64,000 nucleotides of DNA from Poseidonibacter ostreae (GTDB lineage Bacteria > Campylobacterota > Campylobacteria > Campylobacterales > Arcobacteraceae): the NCBI RefSeq assembly GCF_009208055.1, contig NZ_WFKI01000002.1, positions 58,149 to 122,148 of the forward strand, written 5' to 3'. The notes beneath the pieces were generated by a model. The model did no database searches. It was not told where the DNA came from and was given only the letters and a program-made list of their open reading frames with translations. The position numbers were made by a program, and so were the translations under genes. Shown here piece by piece: positions 51,027-60,276 of this stretch. How positions within the stretch are numbered: the stretch's first letter is position 1; each line of letters opens with the position of its first letter.

Positions 51027-52459
51027 ATATTAAACTATCAAAAAAATATTTAAAAAATATTGATTCTGACATAGAATTAGTTGTAGTAAAAGATTTAAAA
51101 AAATTAGAGAAAAATAGACAAAAGCTTTTAAAAAAAATATCATTTGATTTAAAATCATTTGATACATATTTTGATGCAAATGAAAATATATTTTATGTTT
51201 CATGCCCAAAATTGAAAAAAGAAGATTTAAAGCTTTGTTTTTCAAGTGCTATTAGAAATATCAAAAAACTAAATATCAAAAGTGTAAAGTTTGATTTAGT
51301 TCAAAATAATAAAGAACTAAATATTGGTGAAATAGTTGAAGGTTTAGTTTTAGGAGCTTATGATTTTACAAAATATAAATCAGAAAAAAAGAAAAGTAAA
51401 AAGATTAATATTACAATTTCTATAACAAAATCAAAAAATGAAGAAGAGATTTTAGAAAAAGATTTAGAAAATGCTTTAGCAATTACATCTAGTGTAAATA
51501 TGGTAAGAAGTATTGTTAATACTCCACCTGAAGATTATTTTCCAGCAACTATGGCAAATGATGCTAAAAATATTGCAAGTGAAAATAATTTACAATGTAT
51601 TATTCATGGTGAAGATTATTTAGTAGAAAATGGTATGAATGCAATGTTTAATGTAGGACGTGCTTCAAGACATGAATCACAACTTATACATCTATCATAT
51701 AAGCCAAAAGAGCCAAAAGGTAAGATTGTATTAGTTGGAAAAGGTTTAACGTATGATAGTGGTGGTTTAAGCTTAAAAGTTGGTGGTAGTATGGTTTCTA
51801 TGAAATGTGATAAAGGTGGAGGAAGTGCAGTCTTAGGAATTATGAATACTTTAAAAGCTCTTTCTTGCGAATATGAAGTTCATGGAATCATAGGTGCTGT
51901 TGAGAATATGATAGGTGGTGATGCTTATAAACCAGATGACGTTTTAGTTGCAAAGAATGGAACTACAATAGAAGTTCGAAATACAGATGCAGAAGGACGA
52001 CTTGTTCTTGCTGATTGTTTATGTTATGCACAAGATGAAATTAAAGATATTGATTACATTTTTGATTATGCAACACTAACAGGTGCTTGTATAGTTGCCC
52101 TTGGAAATGAAACAATTGGAACAATGGGACATAGTGATAAGTTAAAGCAAAAAATGCAAAAAGCAGCTGATTCATCTGGTGAGTTAATAGGTATATTACC
52201 TTTTAATAGATATCTTCCAAAACAATTAAAAAGTGGAATTGCTGATATCGTAAACTCAACAAGCTCAAGAGCAGCTGGATCTATTACAGCTGGACTATTT
52301 TTAAATAATTTTGTAAAAAAAGAGAATAAGAAAAAATGGTTACACTTAGATATTGCAGGGGCTGCTTATAGTGAATCACCTTGGGGATATCATTCATTTG
52401 GTGGAACAGGTGCTGGAATTAGAATTACATTAGATTTTATTAAAAACTTGAAAAAGTAG
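51023..52459 (+). CDS. pepA: Leucyl aminopeptidase (M17)
   Basis: A 478-residue cytosolic aminopeptidase. The M17 metal-binding core appears as VLVGKGLTYDSGGLSLKVGG, SMKCDKGGGSAVLGIMNTLK and VRNTDAEGRLVLADCLCYA. The N-terminal 150 residues form the regulatory domain. The start overlaps the M15 gene, so both are co-translated. Confidence 0.95.
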   Translation: MNIKLSKKYLKNIDSDIELVVVKDLKKLEKNRQKLLKKISFDLKSFDTYFDANENIFYVSCPKLKKEDLKLCFSSAIRNIKKLNIKSVKFDLVQNNKELNIGEIVEGLVLGAYDFTKYKSEKKKSKKINITISITKSKNEEEILEKDLENALAITSSVNMVRSIVNTPPEDYFPATMANDAKNIASENNLQCIIHGEDYLVENGMNAMFNVGRASRHESQLIHLSYKPKEPKGKIVLVGKGLTYDSGGLSLKVGGSMVSMKCDKGGGSAVLGIMNTLKALSCEYEVHGIIGAVENMIGGDAYKPDDVLVAKNGTTIEVRNTDAEGRLVLADCLCYAQDEIKDIDYIFDYATLTGACIVALGNETIGTMGHSDKLKQKMQKAADSSGELIGILPFNRYLPKQLKSGIADIVNSTSSRAAGSITAGLFLNNFVKKENKKKWLHLDIAGAAYSESPWGYHSFGGTGAGIRITLDFIKNLKK

Positions 52460-52465
52460 TAGAGT

Positions 52466-52495
52466 AATAAATAGTAGAGTTTTCTACTATTTATT
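52466..52495. terminator. Bidirectional terminator between pepA and the quinoprotein cluster
   Basis: AATAAATAGTAGA (52466-52478) and TCTACTATTTATT (52483-52495) form a perfect 13-bp stem around GTTT, between convergent genes. It overlaps the stop codon of the metallo-hydrolase gene. Confidence 0.75.
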
Positions 52496-53420
52496 CCATT
52501 AAAGCATTTTCATATTTTGGATAAAGATTTATAACAGATCTTTCAAATTCATCTTCAATCATAGCAAGATTTGCAAACTCTTTTGGCTTAGGAAGTTGTA
52601 ATATTTCAAAGACGCTAAGCCCTTCTTCCGCTGAATCTTTTAAAGTTTTATCTAAATAAATAAGATATCTTTTTACTTGATCAAAAGGTTTTTTATCAGT
52701 AGCTATTGGACCATGTCCTGGAACTAAAACTTTGAAATCCACTTTTCTTAAATCTTCTAAGGCTCTTATCCAATTTTTTATATTAGCATGAGGAGTTGCT
52801 GCTATCCTATTATAAAAAATTAAATCAGAAGCAAATAAAGTTTTAGTATATTCATCATACAAAGCAATATCAGAGCTTGTATGGCCATCAAGATAAATAA
52901 CTTTTAGTTTGTGTTTACCTAATTTTATATATTTATTTTTTAGTTCCACTAACTCTTTATTTGGAGCTTTAACTTTTGTTCCTTGCATCCATTTATAAGT
53001 AAGATTCATAAGATTATCTATATATAAATCTCCATTTTCTTCAATATCTTTTTTAGTATATTTAGTAGCTAAGATTTCAGCATCTTTAAATGCAGAGTTA
53101 CCTAAAAAATGGTCAGGATGATGATGTGTATTTATAACACTTACAATAGGTTTATCAGTGATCTTTTTTATTGCTTTAATCATTTGCTCCCCATATTTAG
53201 TAGAAGAGCCTGTATCAATAACTATAACACCTTCTTTTGTAATAATAAAAGCAGTATTAGAGATATTACCACCATTATGTACTGTAAAAAACTCTTTTTT
53301 ACCAATAAGTACATAAGTGTTTTCTGCAATTTTTTTAGGTTTTAGATTATAGTTATATTCATTTGCAAATAAAATTTGTGAAAAAAGAATAAAGAGTAAT
53401 ATTTGTTTAACTAGTCTCAT
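52491..53420 (-). CDS. Quinoprotein-associated zinc metallo-hydrolase (MBL fold)
   Basis: A 309-residue exported protein (signal peptide MRLVKQILLFILFSQILFAN) of the metallo-beta-lactamase fold; VINTHHHPDHFLGNSAF carries the HxHxDH zinc motif and LDGHTSSDIALYDEY and VLVPGHGPIATDKKPFDQVK later ligands. This belongs to the SoxH/quinoprotein relay metallohydrolases that accompany PQQ dehydrogenases. It is the last gene of the minus-strand operon that begins with the PedF-like cytochrome. Confidence 0.85.
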   Translation of the reverse strand: MRLVKQILLFILFSQILFANEYNYNLKPKKIAENTYVLIGKKEFFTVHNGGNISNTAFIITKEGVIVIDTGSSTKYGEQMIKAIKKITDKPIVSVINTHHHPDHFLGNSAFKDAEILATKYTKKDIEENGDLYIDNLMNLTYKWMQGTKVKAPNKELVELKNKYIKLGKHKLKVIYLDGHTSSDIALYDEYTKTLFASDLIFYNRIAATPHANIKNWIRALEDLRKVDFKVLVPGHGPIATDKKPFDQVKRYLIYLDKTLKDSAEEGLSVFEILQLPKPKEFANLAMIEDEFERSVINLYPKYENALME

Positions 53421-53429
53421 TTTTTACTC

Positions 53430-54188
53430 CTATATTTTTGTTTTTAATTCAAATTCATTACCATCAGTATCTCTTATAAAAAGTTTATAAGCTCCATTCC
53501 CTACATTTGTTTCAAGGGTAATTCTTGGATTTTCACTAACAGAACCATATAAATCAATTTTTCCAATAGTTTGAGAATCAAGCTTTATATCAACTTTAGA
53601 TATATGAAAAGATGGATTTCCTACAAAAAGTCCCGTTTCCATTGGGTGAAAAATTGACCATTTTATTCTGTAGTTATTCTCTTTTTTCCAAACTTTACTT
53701 TTTGTTTTACCTAATAAATCTTCAAAGCTCTCCATTTTACTAGCTTCTGATGCAACAGAACATCCTCCTCCAAAACTATTTATATTAGAACTTCCAATAT
53801 GCCATAATCCATTTTCATCTTTTACTGCAGCTCTTAGAGGTGTTCCTTGGGCCACTTTAATATTTAAAGATAAAATAGCTTTCATATGTCCTAATTCAAA
53901 ATCAGCAACTTTAACTATTGCATTAATATCTGCAAAAACTAAAAGTCGTTTTGGTTTTTCTATTTTTGTAGCATCTATAAATATAGGAACTTGAAGTGGA
54001 TTGTCTGCAAATTTTGGTACATTAACTTTTACATTTTCATCATCAAAGATGTATTTGTCATCTCCAATCATTTGTTTAATTGTTTCTGTCCAAACAGAGG
54101 AGTTAAGAGGGTCTTTAGCGAAGCTTGTTTGATTTATTATTAATAGTAAAAGAACTGCTTTTACTATATGTTTAATACTTTTTTTCAT
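53430..54188 (-). CDS. Quinoprotein dehydrogenase-associated SoxYZ-like carrier protein
   Basis: A 252-residue exported protein (signal peptide ends near residue 24, MKKSIKHIVKAVLLLLIINQ) that fuses SoxY- and SoxZ-like domains; the carrier cysteine is in SSNINSFGGGCSVASEASK. In sulfur oxidation SoxYZ holds a substrate on this cysteine. The fused form next to PQQ dehydrogenases has no settled function. The neighbouring metallo-hydrolase of SoxH type fits the same relay. Confidence 0.85.
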   Translation of the reverse strand: MKKSIKHIVKAVLLLLIINQTSFAKDPLNSSVWTETIKQMIGDDKYIFDDENVKVNVPKFADNPLQVPIFIDATKIEKPKRLLVFADINAIVKVADFELGHMKAILSLNIKVAQGTPLRAAVKDENGLWHIGSSNINSFGGGCSVASEASKMESFEDLLGKTKSKVWKKENNYRIKWSIFHPMETGLFVGNPSFHISKVDIKLDSQTIGKIDLYGSVSENPRITLETNVGNGAYKLFIRDTDGNEFELKTKI

Positions 54189-54218
54189 AGCTTACCTTTT
54201 AAAGTTTAAGTTTAATTT

Positions 54219-55079
54219 TTATTGTAAAGCAAGAGGAATCTCATAAGTAACATTATATTTTTTAAATATTTTTTCTAATACACCATTTCGTACATAATCT
54301 TCAATAAAGCCTTCAATTTCATAGCCTAAAGGCCTAAAGTCAGTTCGTACAGCAATTCCTAAATCCCACTTAGATTTTACATAATCTATTTTCTTAGTCA
54401 TAAAATACTTGTCTTGATTTTTACTATAATTAAGACCATATTCTAGTTGTGATTTTAATCCTGCAACTGCTTGTATCTTTCCACTTTTTAAATCATCAAT
54501 TGCTGTCAAAATTGAAGGATAATGAATAACATTAGATCTAAGTTTTCCCATAAATGATGATGTTAAATGTGCATCAGGTAGAGTATCGAGTTCAACACCT
54601 ATTTTATTATACATAAAAACACCAAGAGTATTTATCTCAGGAATTTTTTCTTTATTTGTAGCTATTACCCAACTTTCAGCATGATAAGGAGCTTTCATTA
54701 CTACAAGTTCATTTGTTAACTCACCTGTACTTTTATCTTTTTCTCTAATAAATTCATAATCATATGGTATACGAAGCATTACATCCGCTTTTGTTTTGTG
54801 GATTAAATGCCCCTTCCAAATTACATTTCTTAAATCATCATCTAATGTTTCATCAGAACCAGTCCAATACCAAGTAGGTTTAACACCCATTGATTTGGCT
54901 ATCTCTTTTCCTAAATCAATATCAATTCCTTTTGCAATACCATCTTCTACATACGAATAAGGAGGGAAATTCTCATAAATTGCAATTATAATATCACCAG
55001 ATTCTTGGATTTCTTCTATTGACCTAGCATTTAGGTTTGATATTAGTATAAAAATTAGAAATGTAATTTTGTATAACAT
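54219..55079 (-). CDS. Quinoprotein-associated solute-binding protein (MoxJ-like)
   Basis: A 286-residue exported protein (signal peptide MLYKITFLIFILISNLNA) of the extracellular solute-binding protein family 3 (PAAT) fold: IAIYENFPPYSYVEDGIAKG, DIDLGKEIAKSMGVKPTWYW. This type, related to MoxJ/XoxJ, occurs with methanol and ethanol PQQ dehydrogenases and is thought to assist their assembly, not transport. It lies between the PedF-like cytochrome and the SoxYZ-like gene. Confidence 0.82.
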   Translation of the reverse strand: MLYKITFLIFILISNLNARSIEEIQESGDIIIAIYENFPPYSYVEDGIAKGIDIDLGKEIAKSMGVKPTWYWTGSDETLDDDLRNVIWKGHLIHKTKADVMLRIPYDYEFIREKDKSTGELTNELVVMKAPYHAESWVIATNKEKIPEINTLGVFMYNKIGVELDTLPDAHLTSSFMGKLRSNVIHYPSILTAIDDLKSGKIQAVAGLKSQLEYGLNYSKNQDKYFMTKKIDYVKSKWDLGIAVRTDFRPLGYEIEGFIEDYVRNGVLEKIFKKYNVTYEIPLALQ

Positions 55080-55087
55080 GATTTATC

Positions 55088-55504
55088 CTATAAATCGTCT
55101 GTTGGTAAAGTCTCTACCCATGATCTAATTGCCCAAATTGCTTCAGATGATAAAACTTCTCCAAATGGTGGCATATAAACATTACCATTTCTAACAGCAC
55201 CTTCCATTACTTTTGTAACAAAGTACTCATCAATATCATCATCTTTTGGATCTAGTGCTCTTAAATCAGGTGCAACACCACCTGAAACGGCACCTAAACC
55301 ATGACATCTTGCACAGTTAGTATTATAAGCACTTTTACCAATTTCAATTGCAATTTCATTATCTCTAAATGGGTTAACAATTACGTCTGCTGCTACTTTT
55401 TCTAAACCTTTAGTTTCAACTGCTTGAGGAGTTACATCTCCATGACCAAATGCTAATGTAGATGTTGCTAACACTACAAGTGCAATTTTCTTTAAATTTT
55501 TCAT
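55088..55504 (-). CDS. pedF: Cytochrome c550 (PedF-like)
   Basis: A 138-residue exported monoheme cytochrome (signal peptide MKNLKKIALVVLATSTLAFG) with heme motif CARCHGLGAVSGGVAPDLRA and methionine-bearing NVYMPPFGEVLSSEAIWAIR. It fits the c550 electron acceptors of PQQ alcohol dehydrogenases (PedF/ExaB type). It is first in its operon and is followed by the MoxJ-like gene. The shared GCTA-N7-GCTA motif lies upstream. Confidence 0.85.
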   Translation of the reverse strand: MKNLKKIALVVLATSTLAFGHGDVTPQAVETKGLEKVAADVIVNPFRDNEIAIEIGKSAYNTNCARCHGLGAVSGGVAPDLRALDPKDDDIDEYFVTKVMEGAVRNGNVYMPPFGEVLSSEAIWAIRSWVETLPTDDL

Positions 55505-55548
55505 TTTTATCCTTTTTGTCTTTTCATTATGGAAGTATATATTTATTT

Positions 55549-55567
55549 TATAGCTTGATTATAGCGC
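55549..55567 (-). promoter_or_regulatory. Quinoprotein cluster promoter motif (pedF side)
   Basis: Read on the minus strand GCGCTATAATCAAGCTATA, in which two GCTATA blocks are 11 bp apart start to start and the second is followed by AAA. It overlaps a TATAAA -10 candidate upstream of the pedF-like gene. The same arrangement occurs four more times in this cluster. Confidence 0.6.
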
Positions 55568-55585
55568 TTAGATAGAATTCTTATT

Positions 55586-55605
55586 TGCTATAGTCAGGCT
55601 ACAAT
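55586..55605 (+). promoter_or_regulatory. Quinoprotein cluster promoter motif (ABC importer side)
   Basis: TGCTATAGTCAGGCTACAAT, GCTA blocks 11 bp apart, the second running into TACAAT as -10 candidate, 38 bases before the start of the binding-protein gene at 55643. Confidence 0.6.
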
Positions 55606-55642
55606 TTTCTATTACAATTGTCAAAATATTCAAGGAGTTATT

Positions 55643-56611
55643 ATGAAATTAAAAATACTTATATTAATGTTTATTGCAATAATAGATCTAGCTGCTAATG
55701 AGAAAATAAAAATTGGTGTTTTAGCATTTGGAACAGTAAACTGGGAATTAGATGTTTTAAAACATAATAAACTTGATGAAAAATATGGAATAGAAGTTGA
55801 AGTTGTAAAGTTAGCTTCTAAAAATGCAGTTTCAATTGCCTTACAATCAAATAGTGTTGATATTATTGTAAATGATTGGGTTTGGGTAAATAGACAAAGA
55901 GCAAGTGGAAAAGATATCTCTTTTTATCCTTATTCTAAAGCTGTTGGTGCTTTATATGTAAATGACGAAAAAATCAAGTCACTTTTAGACTTATCACAAA
56001 AAAGATTAGGAATAGCAGGTGGAAGTGTTGATAAAACATGGCTGTTATTTAGAGCTTATTATAAAAATAAATATAATAAAGATTTAAAAAATATGGTAAA
56101 TCCTGTATTTGCAGCCCCTCCTATTTTATATAAAAAGATGCTAGATAAATCACTTAATGCTTCAATAAACTTTTGGCACTTTAATGCAAAATTAGAATCT
56201 AAAGGATTAAAAAGATTATTAGGTGTAAAAGAAATTCTAGAAGAGTTTAATATAAGTAGTGAAATCCCTCTTATTGGTTGGACTTTTAATAGTGATTTTG
56301 CAAATAAAAATAAAAAAGCAATAAATGGTTTTTTACAAGCATCTTATGAAACGAAAAAACTATTAAGTACTTCAGAAAAAGAATGGGATAGAATTAAACC
56401 CTTAATGAAAGTAAAAAATGATGAAATGTTTACATCTTTAAAAGATGGATATATAAACGGAATTGTAAAAAACTTTTCAATAACTCATATTGAAAATTCT
56501 AAAAAAGTATTTGATATTTTATATAAAGAGGGTGGAAAAAAACTAGTAGGAAATAGTACCTTTTTAGATAATAAAACATTCTGGAATTTTACACCAGATA
56601 TCAAATGGTAG
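55643..56611 (+). CDS. ABC importer substrate-binding protein, SsuA/TauA-like
   Basis: A 322-residue exported protein (signal peptide MKLKILILMFIAIIDLAAN) with GVLAFGTVNWELDVLKHNKL, VEVVKLASKNAVSIALQSNS and DIIVNDWVWVNRQRASGKDI, the fold of nitrate/sulfonate/taurine binding proteins. It has its permease and ATPase directly behind it. Here it is embedded among quinoprotein genes and shares their promoter motif, so the ligand may be a cofactor or metal chelate for the dehydrogenase and not a sulfonate; this is inference. Confidence 0.82.
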   Translation: MKLKILILMFIAIIDLAANEKIKIGVLAFGTVNWELDVLKHNKLDEKYGIEVEVVKLASKNAVSIALQSNSVDIIVNDWVWVNRQRASGKDISFYPYSKAVGALYVNDEKIKSLLDLSQKRLGIAGGSVDKTWLLFRAYYKNKYNKDLKNMVNPVFAAPPILYKKMLDKSLNASINFWHFNAKLESKGLKRLLGVKEILEEFNISSEIPLIGWTFNSDFANKNKKAINGFLQASYETKKLLSTSEKEWDRIKPLMKVKNDEMFTSLKDGYINGIVKNFSITHIENSKKVFDILYKEGGKKLVGNSTFLDNKTFWNFTPDIKW

Positions 56612-56619
56612 AATAATCA

Positions 56620-57354
56620 ATGCCAAGTCAATCAAGATTTATCTCTATATTAGGAATATTTATTATATGGCAGACATTAGCACTTTTAATAAATTCTGAT
56701 ACTTTCCCTACTGCTGTAGATGTTTTTAAAAGTTTAGCTTTTCATTTAAGTGAGGGTGAACTTCTTTATCATTTAGGTATTACATTAGCAAGAGTTGCAA
56801 TTACTTTTTTTATTGCAATGGTTATTGGAGTGTTCTTTGGTATTTTAATGGGTTCATATAAAAAAATAGATACAGCATTGGATACCTTACTTATTATAGG
56901 ATTAAATATTCCAGCTTTAGTTACGATTATCATATGTTATATATGGTTTGGATTAACAGATACAGCTGCACTTTTAGCTGTAATTATTAATAAGGTTCCA
57001 ACAGTTATTGTAACAGTACGTGAGGGTGCTAGAACAGTAGAATTAAAATATATGCAAATTGCGCAAATATATAAAGTTTCAAAAATAGATACCTTAAATA
57101 AGATATTTTTACCACAAATATATCCATATATAATGGCAAGTGCAAGAACAGGATTATCTTTAATTTGGAAAATTGTTTTAGTTGTAGAATTATTAGGTAG
57201 AAGTTCAGGTATTGGATTTCAGTTATCTATGTTTTTCCAATTTTTTGATATTTCTAGTATTATGGCTTATTCTTCTGCTTTTATTATTGTAATTTTATTG
57301 ATTGAGACATATGTTCTAAGACCCTTAGAGCAAAAAGCAAATCAGTGGAGATAA
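56620..57354 (+). CDS. ABC importer permease, SsuC/TauC-like
   Basis: A 244-residue membrane protein with six hydrophobic segments and the EAA-type loop VREGARTVELKYMQIAQIYK, then LPQIYPYIMASARTGLSLIW, typical of the SsuC/TauC/NrtB family. It pairs with the ATPase that starts one base after its stop, and with the binding protein eight bases upstream. Confidence 0.9.
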   Translation: MPSQSRFISILGIFIIWQTLALLINSDTFPTAVDVFKSLAFHLSEGELLYHLGITLARVAITFFIAMVIGVFFGILMGSYKKIDTALDTLLIIGLNIPALVTIIICYIWFGLTDTAALLAVIINKVPTVIVTVREGARTVELKYMQIAQIYKVSKIDTLNKIFLPQIYPYIMASARTGLSLIWKIVLVVELLGRSSGIGFQLSMFFQFFDISSIMAYSSAFIIVILLIETYVLRPLEQKANQWR

Positions 57355-57355
57355 A

Positions 57356-58078
57356 ATGTTAGATATAAATATAAGTTCAAAGAAATATCATGATAATAAA
57401 ATTATTGAAAATTTAAAACTCGAAGTAAAGAAAAGTGAATTTATATCAATTATTGGACCCTCTGGTTGTGGAAAAACAACGCTATTAAACATAATATCAA
57501 ATATAGATAAAGATTATTTAGGTTCCGTATTTTTTAATAAAGAAAATATAGAAGATATTAATATTGGGATAATGTTCCAAGATTCAAGATTAATACCTTG
57601 GCTTACAATTTTTGAAAATATAATGCTTATTTCAAAGACAAAAGATGAAGAATTAATTTTACAATCATTAATTGAGGTTGGATTAAAAGAGTATATTAAT
57701 TCATATCCAAAAGAGTTATCAGGTGGAATGCAAAGAAGAGCTGCATTAGTTAGAGCCTTTATAAATAAACCTGACATTTTATTATTAGATGAACCTTTTA
57801 TTTCATTAGATTATCCAACTGCACAGGCTCTAAGAAGTGATTTTATGAAGTTTTATAAAAAATATAAACCAACTGTTGTTTTTATAACACATGATTTAAA
57901 AGAGGCAGTATCTTTATCTCAAAGAATACTCTTTTTAGATTCAAAACCTATGAAAATAGTTTTAGATTACAAAAATATAGATGATTATTCTTCAAATCTA
58001 GAAAGCTTAGAAATAGAAAAAATAAAAGATAAAATTTTAAAAAACCATCCTAATATTTTATCTGGAAGTATAATCTAA
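57356..58078 (+). CDS. ABC importer ATP-binding protein, SsuB/TauB-like
   Basis: A 240-residue ATPase with Walker A GPSGCGKTT, signature LSGGMQRRAALVRAF and Walker B DILLLDEPFISLDY. It completes the importer with the two genes before it. It converges with the DUF302-like gene after four bases. Confidence 0.92.
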   Translation: MLDINISSKKYHDNKIIENLKLEVKKSEFISIIGPSGCGKTTLLNIISNIDKDYLGSVFFNKENIEDINIGIMFQDSRLIPWLTIFENIMLISKTKDEELILQSLIEVGLKEYINSYPKELSGGMQRRAALVRAFINKPDILLLDEPFISLDYPTAQALRSDFMKFYKKYKPTVVFITHDLKEAVSLSQRILFLDSKPMKIVLDYKNIDDYSSNLESLEIEKIKDKILKNHPNILSGSII

Positions 58079-58082
58079 AAAG

Positions 58083-58553
58083 TTATTCTAAACTATTTTC
58101 AATAAGTTGTAAAATTTCTTTATTGACTTTTTGTAAAACATTACTTTTTTTATTTGAAATTTCTGCAAGTCTATAAACTATTTTTACAGTACCTTTTTTA
58201 TTTACAAGTTCATAAATAGCTATTGATAAGGGACAAAACATTAAATTATTTGGGTTTTCTTCCATCATTTCTAAAGTTAGTGTTTGTCTACAAAAACCTA
58301 TTTTTTCAGCCTTAGTAAAAATAGGTTCTTTTTTATAAAATGATGAGATGTTTTTTACAGCATTTCCAATATTTGCTCTATAAGATGAGATAAAACCATT
58401 TTGATTTATTTCATCTAATAGAGTAAATATAATATTTTCATATTTGCCTGAAGTTTCATAAACGACATAATCAGAATATACTATTTTTTTATACTCTGCT
58501 TGCAAGTTTAATGAAAATATTAAAAAAATGAATAATACTATAAAAGATCTCAT
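58083..58553 (-). CDS. DUF302-like exported protein
   Basis: A 156-residue exported protein (signal peptide MRSFIVLFIFLIFSLNLQA). GFISSYRANIGNAVKNISSF and KAEKIGFCRQTLTLEMMEEN with MFCPLSIAIYELVNKKGTVK fit the DUF302 pattern, with two cysteines. Members often sit beside quinoprotein clusters; function unknown. It follows the substrate-binding-like gene without a gap. Confidence 0.65.
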   Translation of the reverse strand: MRSFIVLFIFLIFSLNLQAEYKKIVYSDYVVYETSGKYENIIFTLLDEINQNGFISSYRANIGNAVKNISSFYKKEPIFTKAEKIGFCRQTLTLEMMEENPNNLMFCPLSIAIYELVNKKGTVKIVYRLAEISNKKSNVLQKVNKEILQLIENSLE

Positions 58554-59702
58554 TTACTTTTTACACTCTACTTGAAATGAAGCGATTCCTAAAGTATCTA
58601 AATCATTAGTTGGATGTAAGAAACCATCTTGAGGTGAAGTTGAAACTAAAGCATTAGGTTGAACAAGCGCAACTGGCATTCTTATTTGTCCATTGAAATC
58701 TCTATATGTTAATTTTCTTCCTTTATAAGCTCCTAATTCAAAATCTTTTGAATAAATATAATCTAAAGATGTTTTCATATCATTATTTTTTGTTTTACTT
58801 ACACTTGCAACAATAGTCCTAATAGCAATCCAAGCTGCAAAGTCTTCATCTTCCATCCATCTTGAAGCAAACTTTTCAAACCTATTTTGCATTTGTGCTG
58901 CACCCCATTGTTCAATCACTTTATGCCAAGTTTTTGGAGTTAGTCCTTGCGTTCCTGCAAGTGGTCTTGGAAGCCAAGAGTTAAAATAAACAAATTCTCC
59001 AAAATCTCCATAATTATCAGCTGTAACAATTACATCATAATCCTTAGCTTGTGTAAAGACTGGTAACTCATCAGCAGCTTTTCTTCTAATATCAGTATTA
59101 TAAGCCCATTGTTTTTCTTCTATTATATTGGCATTAAACTTTTTTATTGCTCTTTTAATATCTTTTTTTATTTGTAAATCTTTTTGCTTTGTTCCTGAAA
59201 TTAAAAAGATATCTTTAAAATCTCTTTTTACTAAAAATTGAATTAAGCCATCATATAACATTGCATTTGAAGCAATAGTATGTAAAAGATTTTTATTACA
59301 TAAACTTTGTCTAAAATCTGAATTTTTATTTGCAATATTAAAAAATACTGCTTTTTTAAATAAAGGATTTTTAATAAGTTCTTTTAAAAAATCATCTTCA
59401 ACTTTTAATAAAACAAAAGAGTTTTTCTCATTTATAAATTTTTCTAGTGAAGATAATAACTCTTTTTTATCAGATGAAATCTTTTCTATTAAATTATATT
59501 TCTGATTTAAAAACCTTGCTGTTTTATTTGAATCTTTCACAGCAATTTTAGCTCCTTGTATTCCTAAGTCTTCTGGTATTTCAATAACATTGGATAAAAC
59601 TGGAGGCCTTTGTATCTTTTGCTCTAAATATAAAATATTTGTTTCTAAAATATCTGCTTTTATAAATGAAAATAAAAGTGTAATAAATAGTACTATTCTC
59701 AT
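58554..59702 (-). CDS. pedB: PQQ-dehydrogenase-linked ABC substrate-binding protein
   Basis: A 382-residue exported protein (signal peptide near residues 1-17) of the periplasmic-binding-protein type I fold seen in branched-chain amino-acid receptors. EIPEDLGIQGAKIAVKDSNK, TADNYGDFGEFVYFNSWLPR and DEDFAAWIAIRTIVASVSKT fit the binding proteins that occur only with PQQ alcohol dehydrogenases and an ABC-2 exporter (PedB-type). The ATG at 59702 has AAGGA six bases upstream; the ATG at 59708 is too close to it. It is transcribed divergently from the 139-residue gene at 59833. Confidence 0.8.
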   Translation of the reverse strand: MRIVLFITLLFSFIKADILETNILYLEQKIQRPPVLSNVIEIPEDLGIQGAKIAVKDSNKTARFLNQKYNLIEKISSDKKELLSSLEKFINEKNSFVLLKVEDDFLKELIKNPLFKKAVFFNIANKNSDFRQSLCNKNLLHTIASNAMLYDGLIQFLVKRDFKDIFLISGTKQKDLQIKKDIKRAIKKFNANIIEEKQWAYNTDIRRKAADELPVFTQAKDYDVIVTADNYGDFGEFVYFNSWLPRPLAGTQGLTPKTWHKVIEQWGAAQMQNRFEKFASRWMEDEDFAAWIAIRTIVASVSKTKNNDMKTSLDYIYSKDFELGAYKGRKLTYRDFNGQIRMPVALVQPNALVSTSPQDGFLHPTNDLDTLGIASFQVECKK

Positions 59703-59740
59703 GGTCATTCCTTCTTTTTTTCTTTTAGTATATATAACTT

Positions 59741-59790
59741 TTATAGCTTCAGTTTAGCAAATTTATATATTGCTAAACTGAGGCTATAAT
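59741..59790. promoter_or_regulatory. Divergent promoter palindrome of the quinoprotein cluster
   Basis: A 49-bp near-perfect inverted repeat: TTATAGCTTCAGTTTAGCAA on the left and TTGCTAAACTGAGGCTATAA on the right. Each arm is one copy of the GCTA-N7-GCTATA motif and each ends in a -10-like TATAA sequence (TATAAT at 59785-59790 on the plus strand). It therefore looks like two face-to-face promoters with a shared operator. Confidence 0.7.
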
Positions 59791-59832
59791 TATTTACTAC
59801 ACTTTCATAATCAAAGAAATAAAGGATAGAAA

Positions 59833-60252
59833 ATGAAAAAAATTGCAATGTTACTAATGATGGTATTTATAACAGCAGAGTTTGCATCTGCAAAGAATTT
59901 AAAGGGTTTATTACACTCAAGAACTACATTAGCACCTATTAATATTAGTGCAGGTGAACCATTAGCTACGGAACCTTATAAATTAGAAGCAGGTAAATAC
60001 TACAAGTTAGTTTTAAAAAGTGATGGTTCAAGAGAAGTACCTATTGTTGGAGCTGAGTTTTTTAGAAATATCTGGGTAAATCAAGTATCTATTAATGATA
60101 TTGAAGTAAGACCATTAGGAATTGATAGTTTTGAATTTGATGATGAAGGTGAGATTGAACTTACATTTATTCCAATTAAACCTGGAACTTTTACTTTAGG
60201 TTTACCAACTGCTAAAAGTGATAGAGAAAGAGCTATTATTATAGTTGAATAA
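59833..60252 (+). CDS. Exported beta-rich protein of the PQQ cluster
   Basis: A 139-residue exported protein (signal peptide MKKIAMLLMMVFITAEFASA). LEAGKYYKLVLKSDGSREVP and DDEGEIELTFIPIKPGTFTL suggest an all-beta cupredoxin-like or Ig-like fold, but no copper ligand set (His-Cys-Met) is present. It recurs with PQQ dehydrogenases by context. Role unknown. Confidence 0.7.
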   Translation: MKKIAMLLMMVFITAEFASAKNLKGLLHSRTTLAPINISAGEPLATEPYKLEAGKYYKLVLKSDGSREVPIVGAEFFRNIWVNQVSINDIEVRPLGIDSFEFDDEGEIELTFIPIKPGTFTLGLPTAKSDRERAIIIVE

Positions 60253-60276
60253 TATAAAATATATAGGGAGATAAAA

